A program made the position numbers and the translations under genes. A stretch of 64,000 nucleotides of DNA, from NCBI GenBank assembly GCA_000648925.1, contig JFHF01000013.1, positions 1-64,000 of the forward strand, in the 5' to 3' direction. Below, in pieces: positions 1-8,180 of the stretch. The notes under the pieces are model-generated. The model saw only the letters and a program-made list of their open reading frames with translations, searched no databases and was not told the origin of the DNA. Within the stretch, counting starts at the first letter, position 1; every line of letters begins with the position of its first letter. The stretch is from Caballeronia jiangsuensis (GTDB lineage Bacteria; Pseudomonadota; Gammaproteobacteria; Burkholderiales; Burkholderiaceae).

Positions 1-6
1 TTAGGT

Positions 7-223
7 GCTGAACCAGCGCCCCAAAACATTTGGAGCGTCAGACCGTGCGCGATCCAAGCCCGATTGGGCCTACGAGGGCGACACTTAGGCGAGTGCCATC
101 GGTGGCTGGCAAGCATGGCCAACGTGCGTGTGACCGCGGGCGTAAGCGAGCTGTTTCTTTGGTTACTTTCTTTGCAGCAGCAAAGAAAGTGACTGCCGCC
201 CCGCACAGGGGCAGTGCCAATAG
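7..223 (+). repeat. Dispersed ~217-base repeat, copy A
   Basis: This stretch matches 6758-6974 without gaps; by eye I count about 15 mismatches over 217 bases, roughly 93% identity. A third, more diverged copy lies inverted at 6418-6635. The core holds a perfect hairpin (11-base arms 165-175 and 180-190 around AGCA). All frames reading through it give the peptide [11 protein letters not shown] or its counterpart, which explains spurious ORFs here. There is no transposase, so it is a non-coding dispersed repeat rather than an insertion sequence. It accounts for most of the 326 bases before katE. Confidence 0.85.
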
Positions 224-326
224 ACCGACGCGACCACGGGACCGAGCGACAAAACCGACTAGGAACACCACTTGCGCTCGAAGTGAGAGCAAAACCTCAC
301 CCAAAACCCCCGGAGGAGTCCCCACA

Positions 327-2453
327 ATGGCAACAAAGAAACAGCCGCCCGCGAGCGGCGTCGCCCGCACGCCGTCGCAAAGCAACACCAACAACAAAGT
401 TGAAGCCCTAGAAACCTTCCGCAGCGACGCCACGAATCAGGCCCTGACGACGAACCAGGGCGTCAAGGTCGCCGATAATCAGAACACCTTGCGCGCCGGC
501 GAGCGCGGCCCTTCGCTGCTCGAAGACTTCATCATGCGTGAAAAAATCACGCACTTCGACCACGAGCGCATCCCCGAACGTATCGTCCATGCCCGCGGAT
601 CGGCGGCGCACGGCGTCTTCACGGTGTACGAATCGCAGGCCGGACTCACCAAGGCCGCGTTTTTGCAAGACCCGTCGAAGGAAACGCCCGTCTATGTGCG
701 CTTCTCGACCGTGCAAGGCTCGCGCGGCTCCGCCGATACCGTGCGCGACGTGCGCGGCTTCGCGGTCAAGTTCTACACGGAAGAAGGCAACTTCGATCTC
801 GTCGGCAATAACATGCCGGTGTTCTTCATCCAGGACGCGATCAAGTTTCCCGATTTCGTCCACGCCGTCAAACCCGAGCCGCATAACGAAATGCCGCAAG
901 GCGGGTCCGCGCACGACACGTTCTGGGATTTCGTCTCGCTCGTACCCGAATCCGCGCACATGGTTCTCTGGACGATGTCCGACCGCGCGATCCCCCGTAG
1001 TCTGCGCACGATGGAAGGCTTCGGCATCCATACCTTCCGCTTCGTCGACGCCCAGGGAAAAGGCCGCTTCGTGAAGTTCCACTGGCGTCCGACGATCGGC
1101 TCGGCGTCGCTGCTGTGGGACGAAGCGCAGAAGCTCGCGGGCAAGGACGCGGACTTCCATCGCCGGGATCTGTGGGAAGCGATCGACAACGGCGACTATC
1201 CCGAGTGGGAGCTCGGCGTGCAGATCGTCGAGGAAGCGGACGAGCACAAATTCGACTTCGATCTGCTCGATCCCACCAAGATCATTCCCGAGGAGCTCGT
1301 GCCGCTGAAGATGATCGGCAAGCTCACGCTGAATCGCAATCCGGACAACTTCTTCGCCGAGACCGAGCAGGTCGCGTTCTGCCCGGGGCATATCGTGCCG
1401 GGCATCGACTTCACGAACGATCCGCTGCTGCAAGGCCGTCTCTTCTCCTACACCGATACGCAGATCAGCCGGCTCGGCGGTCCGAATTTCCACGAGATTC
1501 CGATCAATCGGCCGCTCGCGCCGCTGCATAACGGTCAACGCGACGCGATGCATCGCCAGACGATCGACAAGGGACAGGCATCCTACGAGCCGAATTCGAT
1601 CGACGGCGGATGGCCGAAGGAAACCGCGCCGGCCGCGGCGGGCGGCGGCTTCGAGAGTTACACGGAGCGCGTCGAAGGGTCGAAGATCCGCGTGCGCAGC
1701 CCGTCGTTCAAGGATCACTATTCGCAGGCGACGCTCTTCTGGAACAGCATGACCGATCCCGAGAAGGATCACATCGTCGGCGCGTATTCGTTCGAACTCT
1801 CGAAGGTCGAGCGCAAGCCCATCCGCGAGCGCCAGCTCGGCATCCTCGCGAATATCGACGAGACGCTCACCGCGCGCGTCGCCGCCAATCTCGGCCTGCC
1901 CGCGCCCAAGAAAAGCGCCGACGCCGATGAACTCGGCAAGTCGTCGGTGACGGAATCGCCTGCGCTGTCGATCGTCGCTAAGGCGAAGCCTTCCGTCAAA
2001 ACGCGCAAGGTCGCGATTCTCGCCGCGCCGGGCGCCGACGCCGCGAGCATCAAGGCCGTGCAGGACGCGCTCAAGGCCGAAGGCGCGCACGCGAAGGTCA
2101 TATCGCCGACGCTCGGCTCGCCGGCACAAGGCATCGAGGCCGACGCGACCATTCTCGGCATGCCGTCGATCATGTTCGATGGCGTGATCGTCGCGGGCGG
2201 CAAGGACAGCGCGAAGACGCTCTCGCAGTCCGGCGACGCGCGTCATTTTGTGCTCGAGGCGTTCAAGCACCTGAAGGCGATCGGCGCGATCGGCGATGGA
2301 GAGGACTTGCTCGCGGCCGCGCATTTGCCGAACGGCGAGGAAGGCGTGGCGGTCGGGAGCGATGCAAAGCAGGTGCTGAAGAGCTTCATCGAAGCGATGA
2401 GCAAGCATCGCGTATGGTCACGCGCCCAGAAGGCGGAGTCGGTGCCGGCCTGA
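327..2453 (+). CDS. katE: Large-subunit catalase HPII
   Basis: Monofunctional haem catalase converting hydrogen peroxide to water and oxygen in the cytoplasm; 708 residues. The catalase core shows the catalytic His in RIVHARG (residue 88), the distal Asn in DLVGNN (161) and the haem-ligand Tyr in RLFSYTDTQ (375). From about residue 560 a flavodoxin/DJ-1-like domain follows ([14 protein letters not shown]), which marks the large-subunit clade typified by E. coli HPII. I chose the ATG at 327 because a strong GGAGGAG lies at 312-318; the frame is open upstream to base 30, but that part runs through repeat copy A and is not protein-like. The gene stands alone and is followed by a hairpin. Such catalases are usually stationary-phase or stress induced; the sequence itself does not show this. 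Confidence 0.95.
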   Translation: MATKKQPPASGVARTPSQSNTNNKVEALETFRSDATNQALTTNQGVKVADNQNTLRAGERGPSLLEDFIMREKITHFDHERIPERIVHARGSAAHGVFTVYESQAGLTKAAFLQDPSKETPVYVRFSTVQGSRGSADTVRDVRGFAVKFYTEEGNFDLVGNNMPVFFIQDAIKFPDFVHAVKPEPHNEMPQGGSAHDTFWDFVSLVPESAHMVLWTMSDRAIPRSLRTMEGFGIHTFRFVDAQGKGRFVKFHWRPTIGSASLLWDEAQKLAGKDADFHRRDLWEAIDNGDYPEWELGVQIVEEADEHKFDFDLLDPTKIIPEELVPLKMIGKLTLNRNPDNFFAETEQVAFCPGHIVPGIDFTNDPLLQGRLFSYTDTQISRLGGPNFHEIPINRPLAPLHNGQRDAMHRQTIDKGQASYEPNSIDGGWPKETAPAAAGGGFESYTERVEGSKIRVRSPSFKDHYSQATLFWNSMTDPEKDHIVGAYSFELSKVERKPIRERQLGILANIDETLTARVAANLGLPAPKKSADADELGKSSVTESPALSIVAKAKPSVKTRKVAILAAPGADAASIKAVQDALKAEGAHAKVISPTLGSPAQGIEADATILGMPSIMFDGVIVAGGKDSAKTLSQSGDARHFVLEAFKHLKAIGAIGDGEDLLAAAHLPNGEEGVAVGSDAKQVLKSFIEAMSKHRVWSRAQKAESVPA

Positions 2454-2476
2454 TACGCGCGCTAGTCGCGTTTCGC

Positions 2477-2532
2477 CGCCTGCGACGGCATGGGCCACCA
2501 TCCCGTCGCAGGCGCGATTCCCTGTGTTTTTC
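2477..2532 (+). terminator. Probable terminator after katE
   Basis: Arms CGCCTGCGACGG (2477-2488) and CCGTCGCAGGCG (2503-2514) form a 12-base stem with a 14-base loop. A short T run (2528-2532) follows some bases later, so the tract is not ideal. Position directly after the katE stop supports the call. Confidence 0.5.
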
Positions 2533-2681
2533 CCACATCCGGCTCATCGACATGTTGCGCGTTTCGGGGCCGCGATCAACTCTTCGCGTGCACCGCGCGT
2601 TTCGTGTGTTTTAATTGAACCTCCGATCATCTCAAAAAAATGCGCGGCGATCCGTGGCCGCGATGGATGGCGCACAGAGGC

Positions 2682-3215
2682 ATGAGTCGAAGGGATACCC
2701 GGTTCACCGAGAAAACGAAGCCAGGCGCGGGCCGCACGAGCCGGCGCGCGCGCGTGGCACTGGCGTGGTGCTGCGCGATGCTCGCGCTGATGCCCGGCAC
2801 GCCGCGCGCCCAGCGCGCCGACTGGCTGGATACGCGCGTCACACAGGCGACTATCGTGGATACGATCTGCGTGCCCGGCTATGTGGACCGCGTGCTGCCG
2901 TCGTTCGAGCTTCAGATGCGCCAGAAGGAGCGGCTCCTTAAGCAGCGCAGCATCGATGCCTCGTTCGCGTCGGAATATGCGCTCGATCACCGTATGCCGG
3001 TGCTGCTCGGCGGCTCGCCGAATTCGCCCGCGAATCTCGACCTGCGCCGCTGGGAAGGGCGCGCGGGTCAGCGGCGAAAGGAACGGCTCGCCGTCTATCT
3101 GAAGCGCTGCGTCTGCACCGGCGACATCACGCTGAAAGACGCGCAGACCGCGATGGTAGGCGACTGGCCCAATCGCTATCCGAATCTTTCCAGCATGACG
3201 TGCAGCGGCTTCTGA
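2682..3215 (+). CDS. Secreted HNH-like endonuclease-family protein
   Basis: A basic n-region, a hydrophobic stretch (ALAWCCAMLALM) and an AQRA-type end form a signal peptide, so the product should be exported. The mature part follows the plan of a family of small exported proteins I recall as HNH-like: a Cys-Val-Pro-Gly start, the core LDHRMPVLLGG (Asp 102, His 103) then an Asn at 118, a basic stretch, a CVC pair and an ending with DAQ..M..DW. The Asp-His plus downstream Asn resembles a beta-beta-alpha metal nuclease fold. Start is uncertain: ATG at 2682 is close behind AGAGG, while in-frame ATGs at 2667 and 2640 have no clear ribosome site. The gene is monocistronic. Nuclease activity and target are inference; extracellular DNA use or defence are options. 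Confidence 0.6.
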   Translation: MSRRDTRFTEKTKPGAGRTSRRARVALAWCCAMLALMPGTPRAQRADWLDTRVTQATIVDTICVPGYVDRVLPSFELQMRQKERLLKQRSIDASFASEYALDHRMPVLLGGSPNSPANLDLRRWEGRAGQRRKERLAVYLKRCVCTGDITLKDAQTAMVGDWPNRYPNLSSMTCSGF

Positions 3216-3348
3216 CCATCGATTCCGGCAATTGATTCCAGCCATCCGTCCGATTTAGAACATCTATTGAAAAAGGCGGAATGTCGCAGCACGCGACTGG
3301 CTTACGGGATTAGTATGGAGCTATCTCGAAATTCGCCGTGGAGTTGCC

Positions 3349-3450
3349 ATGATGTTCGCGTATGTGTCCCTTTTCGTCGTCGGCACGCTTGCGGCGCGCG
3401 TGATCCTGAAGCAGCGCTCGCAGCCCGTGCGTGTGCGCGCAAGAAGGTGA
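3349..3450 (+). CDS. 33-residue membrane peptide upstream of an RRM-like gene
   Basis: This short frame starts ATGATG with GGAG at 3340-3343, five bases ahead, which is better than many longer genes here. The product has one hydrophobic segment (YVSLFVVGTLAARVIL) followed by a basic tail rich in Arg, so it would sit in the inner membrane with the tail in the cytoplasm. Its stop at 3450 is five bases before the next start, and the ribosome site of that gene (AGAAGG) lies inside this frame, so the two look translationally coupled. I do not recognise a family. Confidence 0.5.
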   Translation: MMFAYVSLFVVGTLAARVILKQRSQPVRVRARR

Positions 3451-3455
3451 CGCCG

Positions 3456-3722
3456 ATGAACCTGATCGTCTGGAACCTTCCGCAACGCTGCGCCGCGCGC
3501 GACGTGCGGCGCTTTCTGGAGCACGAGCTCGGCGGCTATGCGAGCGATATCGAAGTCCACGGCGCAGGCACCGCTCAAGCCTACGCGGTCGCGAGGCTCG
3601 CCACCGATGTGCCTTACATCGGCGAGGCGATCGCGCAAAAGCTGTGTCATCAGCGTTTTCTCGACGAACCCTTGCGCGCCCGGGCATCGCCTTCCGGCGA
3701 CGCGTCCATCCGTTTGCATTGA
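3456..3722 (+). CDS. Small RRM-like RNA-binding protein
   Basis: An 88-residue protein beginning MNLIVWNLP, which looks like the RNP2 strand of an RNA-recognition motif, followed by an alpha-helix with Arg residues and further beta-type segments (DIEVHGAGTAQAYAVARL). The RNP1 signature is not clear, so the fold call is tentative. The frame is open further upstream, but ATG 3456 has AGAAGG at 3442-3447 eight bases before it. It follows the 33-residue membrane peptide by five bases. Length and one-domain layout fit the small glycine-poor RRM proteins of Betaproteobacteria. Role unknown. Confidence 0.6.
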   Translation: MNLIVWNLPQRCAARDVRRFLEHELGGYASDIEVHGAGTAQAYAVARLATDVPYIGEAIAQKLCHQRFLDEPLRARASPSGDASIRLH

Positions 3723-3808
3723 TTCGGGTGCGCGGTGCGCGCTGATTGCGCGCACGCGGCCGGAATGAACTTTGCTGAAGCTCCTCTGACGAACGTCATG
3801 TAGCGGCG

Positions 3809-3838
3809 AAGCCGGTGCTCGTGCGCACCGGCTTTTTT
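3809..3838 (+). terminator. Rho-independent terminator
   Basis: Arms AGCCGGTGC (3810-3818) and GCACCGGCT (3825-3833) with a six-base loop run straight into a T6 tract (3833-3838). It ends the small RRM-like transcription unit and separates it from the L,D-transpeptidase gene. Confidence 0.8.
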
Positions 3839-3904
3839 GTCGATGCGCGCAGTCTCGCGCACGCGCCGCTCGTTGTCAGAACGCAAAGCGGATCATTCAT
3901 ATCG

Positions 3905-5101
3905 ATGCAGCAGGCAGGAAAGAACAAGACGCCGTTCGGCGCAAGGATTTTCGTGGGCGCGGTAGCAGGCGCGCTCGTTTCGATGGCGACAGCGGTTCAT
4001 GCGCAGCCTCAGGCTGCATCGGGCGCATCGGGGACGATCGCGCAGGGACGCGTAACGGCGATGCCCGTCGCGCCCGCACCGCCGATGCCCCAAGGCGCTA
4101 GCATCCCGCACGTCGCGAGCGCGCCCGAACGCGCGCTTCCGGCGATGCCCGTGCCGATGCCCGCGCAACTCTCTCCGGAAGCGTCGGAGGCTGTCGAGGC
4201 TTCGGGCGCATCGGCAGCGAGTGCGGCGTCGGCGGCCAGCGCCGCGAGCGCGGCATTCGAAGCGCAGGCGCCTGAAGTGCCCTTGCCCGCGGAGCCGCCC
4301 GAACCCAACCTCGCGCAGCGCACCGACATGCCGCCAGCGGGCGCCTATGCGATGCGGCAGGACTTCGCGCAGCAGGTCGATCGGCGGCTCACCGTGCCCG
4401 TCGCGGATCAGCAAGCCTACGGCCGTCTGCTCCAACACGCGCTCGACGAAGACGGCCACGGCGATCTCGCCGACGAGTTCGTCGTGCTGGTCGATCGCAG
4501 TGCGAACGTGCAGGCGATCTTCGTCTACTTTCGCGCCAGGGCGGGCGATGCATGGTCAATGATCGGCGCGTCGCCCGTATCGACGGGCCGGCCCGGCACC
4601 TACGATCACTTCGTCACGCCGCTGGGCGTGTTTCAGCACGTGCCGGGCAACATGGACTTTCGCGCGGAGGGCACGCTGAACGAGTTCAAGATCCGCGGCT
4701 ACGGCGCGCGCGACATGCGCATCTACGATTTCGGCTGGGCCGACGGCGAACGCGGCTGGGGCCGTGGCGGCAAGTCGCCGATGCGCTTCCAGATGCACGC
4801 GACCGATCCCGAGAAACTGGAGCCGCTGCTCGGCATGCGCCACTCGAAGGGCTGCGTGCGCATTCCGTCGACGCTCAACACGTTCTTCGATCACCACGGC
4901 ATTCTCGATGCGCAATACGAGGCGCGCGCATCTGAAGGCGAGTCGATGTGGGTTCTGAAGGCTACGCGCAAGACGACGCCGTGGGCGGGCCACTATCTCG
5001 TCGTCGTCGATACGGGCCGGAAGACGCGGCCGGCGTGGTCGCCGGGTCCGGGCAAGGCGGTGCGCGCGCACATTCCGGCGGGCGCGGATACGGTCGATTG
5101 A
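3905..5101 (+). CDS. L,D-transpeptidase (YkuD-type) family protein
   Basis: 398 residues. A signal peptide (IFVGAVAGALVSMATAVHA) directs the protein to the periplasm. Residues about 35-150 are a low-complexity Ala/Pro/Ser-rich linker (repeats of SAASAA near residue 105). The C-terminal half is an L,D-transpeptidase catalytic domain with HSKGCVRIP, where His 313 and Cys 317 match the SHGC-type active site with Lys in place of the second His. Members form 3-3 cross-links in peptidoglycan or attach proteins to it. The ATG at 3905 lacks a strong ribosome site but is the only start that begins at the signal peptide; the frame is open upstream through the terminator. It converges on the EamA gene with a 15-base gap. 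Confidence 0.8.
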   Translation: MQQAGKNKTPFGARIFVGAVAGALVSMATAVHAQPQAASGASGTIAQGRVTAMPVAPAPPMPQGASIPHVASAPERALPAMPVPMPAQLSPEASEAVEASGASAASAASAASAASAAFEAQAPEVPLPAEPPEPNLAQRTDMPPAGAYAMRQDFAQQVDRRLTVPVADQQAYGRLLQHALDEDGHGDLADEFVVLVDRSANVQAIFVYFRARAGDAWSMIGASPVSTGRPGTYDHFVTPLGVFQHVPGNMDFRAEGTLNEFKIRGYGARDMRIYDFGWADGERGWGRGGKSPMRFQMHATDPEKLEPLLGMRHSKGCVRIPSTLNTFFDHHGILDAQYEARASEGESMWVLKATRKTTPWAGHYLVVVDTGRKTRPAWSPGPGKAVRAHIPAGADTVD

Positions 5102-5116
5102 ACCGCGCCCGAAGCG

Positions 5117-6010
5117 CTATTTCGCGCGCGCGAGCAGCACGCCCGCGAGCGCGACGCCGAAGCCCGCGAGTTGCACGGCGTTGAGCGTCTCGCCGAACGC
5201 GAGAAAGCTTTCGAGCGCGGCGAGCGGCGGCGCGAGAAAGAGCAGGGCGGTCGCGCGCGATGCGTCACCGCGCCGGACCATCCACACGAGCAGTGTCGTC
5301 GCGACGCCCGAGAGCATCACGATGCCCCATGCGAGTGAGAGCCACGTCGTCGACGACGCGATGAAGCGATGCTCGCCGAGCGCCATCGCGAGTACTAGCG
5401 CGACGATCGCCGCGCCCGCGTTCTGCAACGCGCTGGCGCTGCGGATATCGGCGCGTGCGAGCGAGGTCTTCTGATACAGCGTGCCCGCGGTGATCGCGAC
5501 GACGGAGAGCAGCGCGATCATCACGACGATCGATTGCGACGGGTGCCCGCCTCCTGCATGTTCGACGTGCGCGCCGCTCGCCGCGATTTTCGGCGCGAGC
5601 ACGAGCGCGACACCGACGAGGCCGAGCGCGAGCCCGCTCCACGCGCGCGGCGAGAGCCGTTCGCCGAAGAGCCGCGCGGCGACGGCGGCTGTCAGAAGCG
5701 GCTGCAGTGCGCCGAGCAGCGCCATGATGCCCGCGCCGAGCCCTTGCGCGACGGCCCAGTAGCCCGCGCCGAGATAGACCCCTTGCAGCAGTGCGCCGGC
5801 GAACAGATGCCGGGCGATGTCACGGCCTTTCGGCCAGGGCGCGCGCGTGATGGTGGCGATCGCGAGAAACAGGAGCGTCGTGCCGGCGAAGCGCGCGAGG
5901 AGATACAGATTCGGATCGACGTAAGGCGTGATCGCCCGTGCGACGATGAAGCCCGTCGACCAGAGAAACACGAAGACGGGAGCGGCGAGAATCGAAACCA
6001 TGTGAGGCAT
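5117..6010 (-). CDS. EamA/DMT-superfamily permease
   Basis: 297 residues with about ten hydrophobic segments arranged as two EamA repeats, the plan of drug/metabolite transporters in the inner membrane. The first segment carries FLWSTGFIVARA, typical of this family; the second repeat begins after a Gly/His-rich loop (GAHVEHAGGGHPSQ). Substrates in the family include amino acids and small metabolites; none can be assigned. An alternative start three codons in (ATG at 6001) would give nearly the same protein. It stands alone on the minus strand. Confidence 0.85.
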   Translation of the reverse strand: MPHMVSILAAPVFVFLWSTGFIVARAITPYVDPNLYLLARFAGTTLLFLAIATITRAPWPKGRDIARHLFAGALLQGVYLGAGYWAVAQGLGAGIMALLGALQPLLTAAVAARLFGERLSPRAWSGLALGLVGVALVLAPKIAASGAHVEHAGGGHPSQSIVVMIALLSVVAITAGTLYQKTSLARADIRSASALQNAGAAIVALVLAMALGEHRFIASSTTWLSLAWGIVMLSGVATTLLVWMVRRGDASRATALLFLAPPLAALESFLAFGETLNAVQLAGFGVALAGVLLARAK

Positions 6011-6091
6011 GCGGCAAGACGAGATGCCGCAGTATGCGATCGATGGGTTGCGGGCGTCTTGTCTAACCGTGCACTCGTCGGTGCGGGTGCG

Positions 6092-6277
6092 TTACTCGAT
6101 CGTGAAGGTGTCGAGCGGTTGGTTGGCGCGTGGGTCGCGCTCGAAACGTCGCGATAGTTGCGCGTGCAAGCGCCTGGCTTCGTCGAGCGTGAGATCGATC
6201 CAGTAGGGATCGCCGGCTGCGTCGTTCAAGCGGACTGGAGGGAACTGGATTTCGATTACCACGCCTTTTTTGTACAT
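6092..6277 (-). CDS. Conserved-looking 61-residue protein
   Basis: A soluble, compact frame with no signal or membrane segment. It has an aromatic/acidic centre (GDPYWIDLTLDEARRL) and a C-terminal helix-like region rich in Arg. The reading frame has the third-position G/C bias of its neighbours. It lies between the EamA gene and the repeat cluster. I do not recognise a named domain; function unknown. Confidence 0.55.
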   Translation of the reverse strand: MYKKGVVIEIQFPPVRLNDAAGDPYWIDLTLDEARRLHAQLSRRFERDPRANQPLDTFTIE

Positions 6278-6417
6278 CCTTGATGCCTCGTTTGGAGCTT
6301 CTTGCGAAGCGAAACAGTCTAGCGGATGAGTGTTCGGGGATTGCTTTCCCTGCGGAAAGAATGCATTGCTTTTGGCATGGTTGAGTTTGGTTCGCCGGAT
6401 CCCGGTTTCTTAGTGGT

Positions 6418-6635
6418 CTATTAGCATTGCCCCTGTGCGGGGCGGCAGTCACTTTCTTTGCTGCTGCAAAGAAAGTAACCAAAGAAACAGTTCTCCCCAG
6501 CCTAAGCACTTCACACCGGCCGCGGCACAGACGATTGGCTGAATGGCCCGGCAGTAGAGAGTGCCCTCACAAGCAGATAACGGCTTGGACCGCGCACGGT
6601 CTGACACATCGCACCACAGAACAAACTGGTTCAGC
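6418..6635 (-). repeat. Dispersed repeat, copy B (inverted)
   Basis: Reverse complement of the repeat at 7-223 and 6758-6974. Its two ends are well kept (GCTGAACC at 6628-6635 and the 80 bases around the hairpin 6451-6476), while the middle has diverged. Together with copy C it forms a large inverted repeat, described separately. Confidence 0.8.
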
Positions 6636-6638
6636 ACC

Positions 6639-6754
6639 AAATAGCCCCGTCCCGCTACGCGGCCGATGGGTCAATCGGGTGTGCGTGCGCTTCTTCTTCG
6701 ACGGTTTCCCTTGCAAACCCATCGGCAGCGCGTAGCGCTGTGCCGAAGCTATTT
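6639..6754. repeat. Inner inverted repeat between copies B and C
   Basis: The arms 6639-6671 (starts AAATAGC, ends GATGGGT) and 6717-6754 (starts ACCCATC, ends GCTATTT) are imperfect inverted copies of about 33-38 bases around a 45-base centre. They extend the symmetry of copies B and C inward. The whole stretch 6278-7105 (828 bases) has no credible gene and is filled by these repeats plus about 130 bases before phnS in which I see nothing specific. Confidence 0.75.
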
Positions 6755-6757
6755 GGA

Positions 6758-6974
6758 GCTGAACCAGCGCGCCAAGACGTTTGGAGCGGCAGACCGTGCG
6801 CGAGCCAAGCCCGACTGGGCCTGTGAGGGCGACACTTAGGCGAGTGCCATGGGCGGCTGGCAAGCATGGCCAAACTGCGTGTGACCGCGGGCCTAAACGA
6901 GCTGTTTCTTTGGTTACTTTCTTTGCAGCAGCAAAGAAAGTGACTGCCGCGCCGCACAGGGGCAGTGCCAATAG
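6758..6974 (+). repeat. Dispersed repeat, copy C
   Basis: Gap-free match to copy A (7-223) with about 15 mismatches by eye. The hairpin ACTTTCTTTGC-AGCA-GCAAAGAAAGT is perfect at 6916-6941. It is direct relative to copy A and inverted relative to copy B, and lies 130 bases upstream of the phnS-like gene. Confidence 0.85.
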
Positions 6975-7105
6975 ATCGACACGAAAACAGGATTCCCCGA
7001 AAGCCCAGCAAAAAAACCTTCACATCGATGTCACAGACCTCTGCAATGCTTGGGGGTTGAAGGTCACCCCCACCCATCCATCACCTCTACACGAGACACC
7101 CAAAA

Positions 7106-8179
7106 ATGACCCGCGATTTCCGCCTCGCGCGCACCGTGCTGCCGGCGTTCGCCGCCGCCTTCACCCTGCTTGCCGCGATGCCCGTCCACGCCGCCGACGC
7201 TGTCGTCCTGTACACCGCCGACGGCCTCGAGAATCTCTACAAGGACGTGCTTCCCGCATTCGAAAAGAAGGAAGGCGTGAAGGTCAACATCGTCACGGCG
7301 GGCAGCGGCGAAGTGGTGAATCGCGCGACCGTCGAGAAGGATTCGCCCAAGGCCGACGTGCTCGTCACGCTGCCGCCCTTCATCCAGCAGGCGCAGCAGG
7401 GCGGCCTCCTGCAACCCTATCAGAGCGTGAACTACAAGAACGTGCCCGCCATCGCCAAGGCGCAGGACGGCGCATGGGCCACGTTCGTCAACAACTACTT
7501 CTCGTTCGCGATCAATCCGGAAGTCACGAAGACCGCGCCCAAGACCTTCGCCGATCTGCTGCATCCGAACTACTCCGGCAAGATCGCGTATTCGAATCCG
7601 GCGACGGCGGGCGACGGCATGGCCGTCATCATCCTGACCTCGGCGCTGATGGGCGAGGACAAGGCATTCGATTACCTCAAGTCGCTCGAGCAAAGCGCCA
7701 AGTTCCATACGAAAGGCACCGGCTATCTCGACGTGCTGCTCTCGCGTAACGAAATCGCATTCGCCAACGGCGATCTGCAAATGGACCTCGACGATGCCGC
7801 GAACGGCGGTCTCTCGATCAAGCCGCTCTTCCTGTCGCACAAGGCGGGCGAAGCGCCGACCACGTTCCAGTTGCCCTATGCGATCGGCCTCATCAAGAGC
7901 GGTCCGAATCAGGCTGCGGGCAAGAAGCTGATCGACTATCTGATGTCGTCGGAGGTGCAATCGAAAGTGCCCGATATCTACGGCATTCCGGGCCGCACTG
8001 ACGTGCCGCTCGCGGGCAAGAACGGCGAAGCCGTCAAGCAGGCGATCTCCGGCGTGAAGCTGATTCCCGTCGACTGGAACGAAGTCATGCAGAAGAAGGC
8101 GGGCTGGACCGAGCGCTGGAAGACCGAAGTCATCGGCAATACGGGCAAGCAGACCGACGTCGTGAAGCCGAAGTCGTAA
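7106..8179 (+). CDS. phnS: 2-aminoethylphosphonate-type ABC transporter binding protein
   Basis: Periplasmic solute-binding protein of 357 residues with a clear signal peptide (VLPAFAAAFTLLAAMPVHA). The mature start VVLYTADGLENLYKDVLPAFEK and the segment GSGEVVNRATVEKDSPKADVLVTLPP resemble PhnS of the Salmonella-type 2-aminoethylphosphonate importer and, more distantly, iron(III)-binding proteins. It heads a four-gene unit in the order binding protein, ATPase, two permeases, the same order as phnSTUV. The ATPase gene follows after one base. The substrate call rests on similarity and gene order; polyamine or Fe(III) remain possible. Confidence 0.75.
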   Translation: MTRDFRLARTVLPAFAAAFTLLAAMPVHAADAVVLYTADGLENLYKDVLPAFEKKEGVKVNIVTAGSGEVVNRATVEKDSPKADVLVTLPPFIQQAQQGGLLQPYQSVNYKNVPAIAKAQDGAWATFVNNYFSFAINPEVTKTAPKTFADLLHPNYSGKIAYSNPATAGDGMAVIILTSALMGEDKAFDYLKSLEQSAKFHTKGTGYLDVLLSRNEIAFANGDLQMDLDDAANGGLSIKPLFLSHKAGEAPTTFQLPYAIGLIKSGPNQAAGKKLIDYLMSSEVQSKVPDIYGIPGRTDVPLAGKNGEAVKQAISGVKLIPVDWNEVMQKKAGWTERWKTEVIGNTGKQTDVVKPKS

Positions 8180-8180
8180 C

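Noticed and set aside
30..326. N-terminal extension of katE of 99 codons
   Set aside because: The upstream part reads through repeat copy A, and a strong ribosome site precedes ATG 327, so the extension is not part of the protein.
408..2408. Long antisense frame of 666 codons opposite katE
   Set aside because: It is a shadow of high-GC codon use; sequence is Arg/His/Ala-rich low complexity with no domain, and the plus-strand frame is a clear catalase.
6427..7077. Several ORFs containing [11 protein letters not shown] in and between repeat copies B and C
   Set aside because: They arise from the inverted repeats in both directions and have no start signals or domains.
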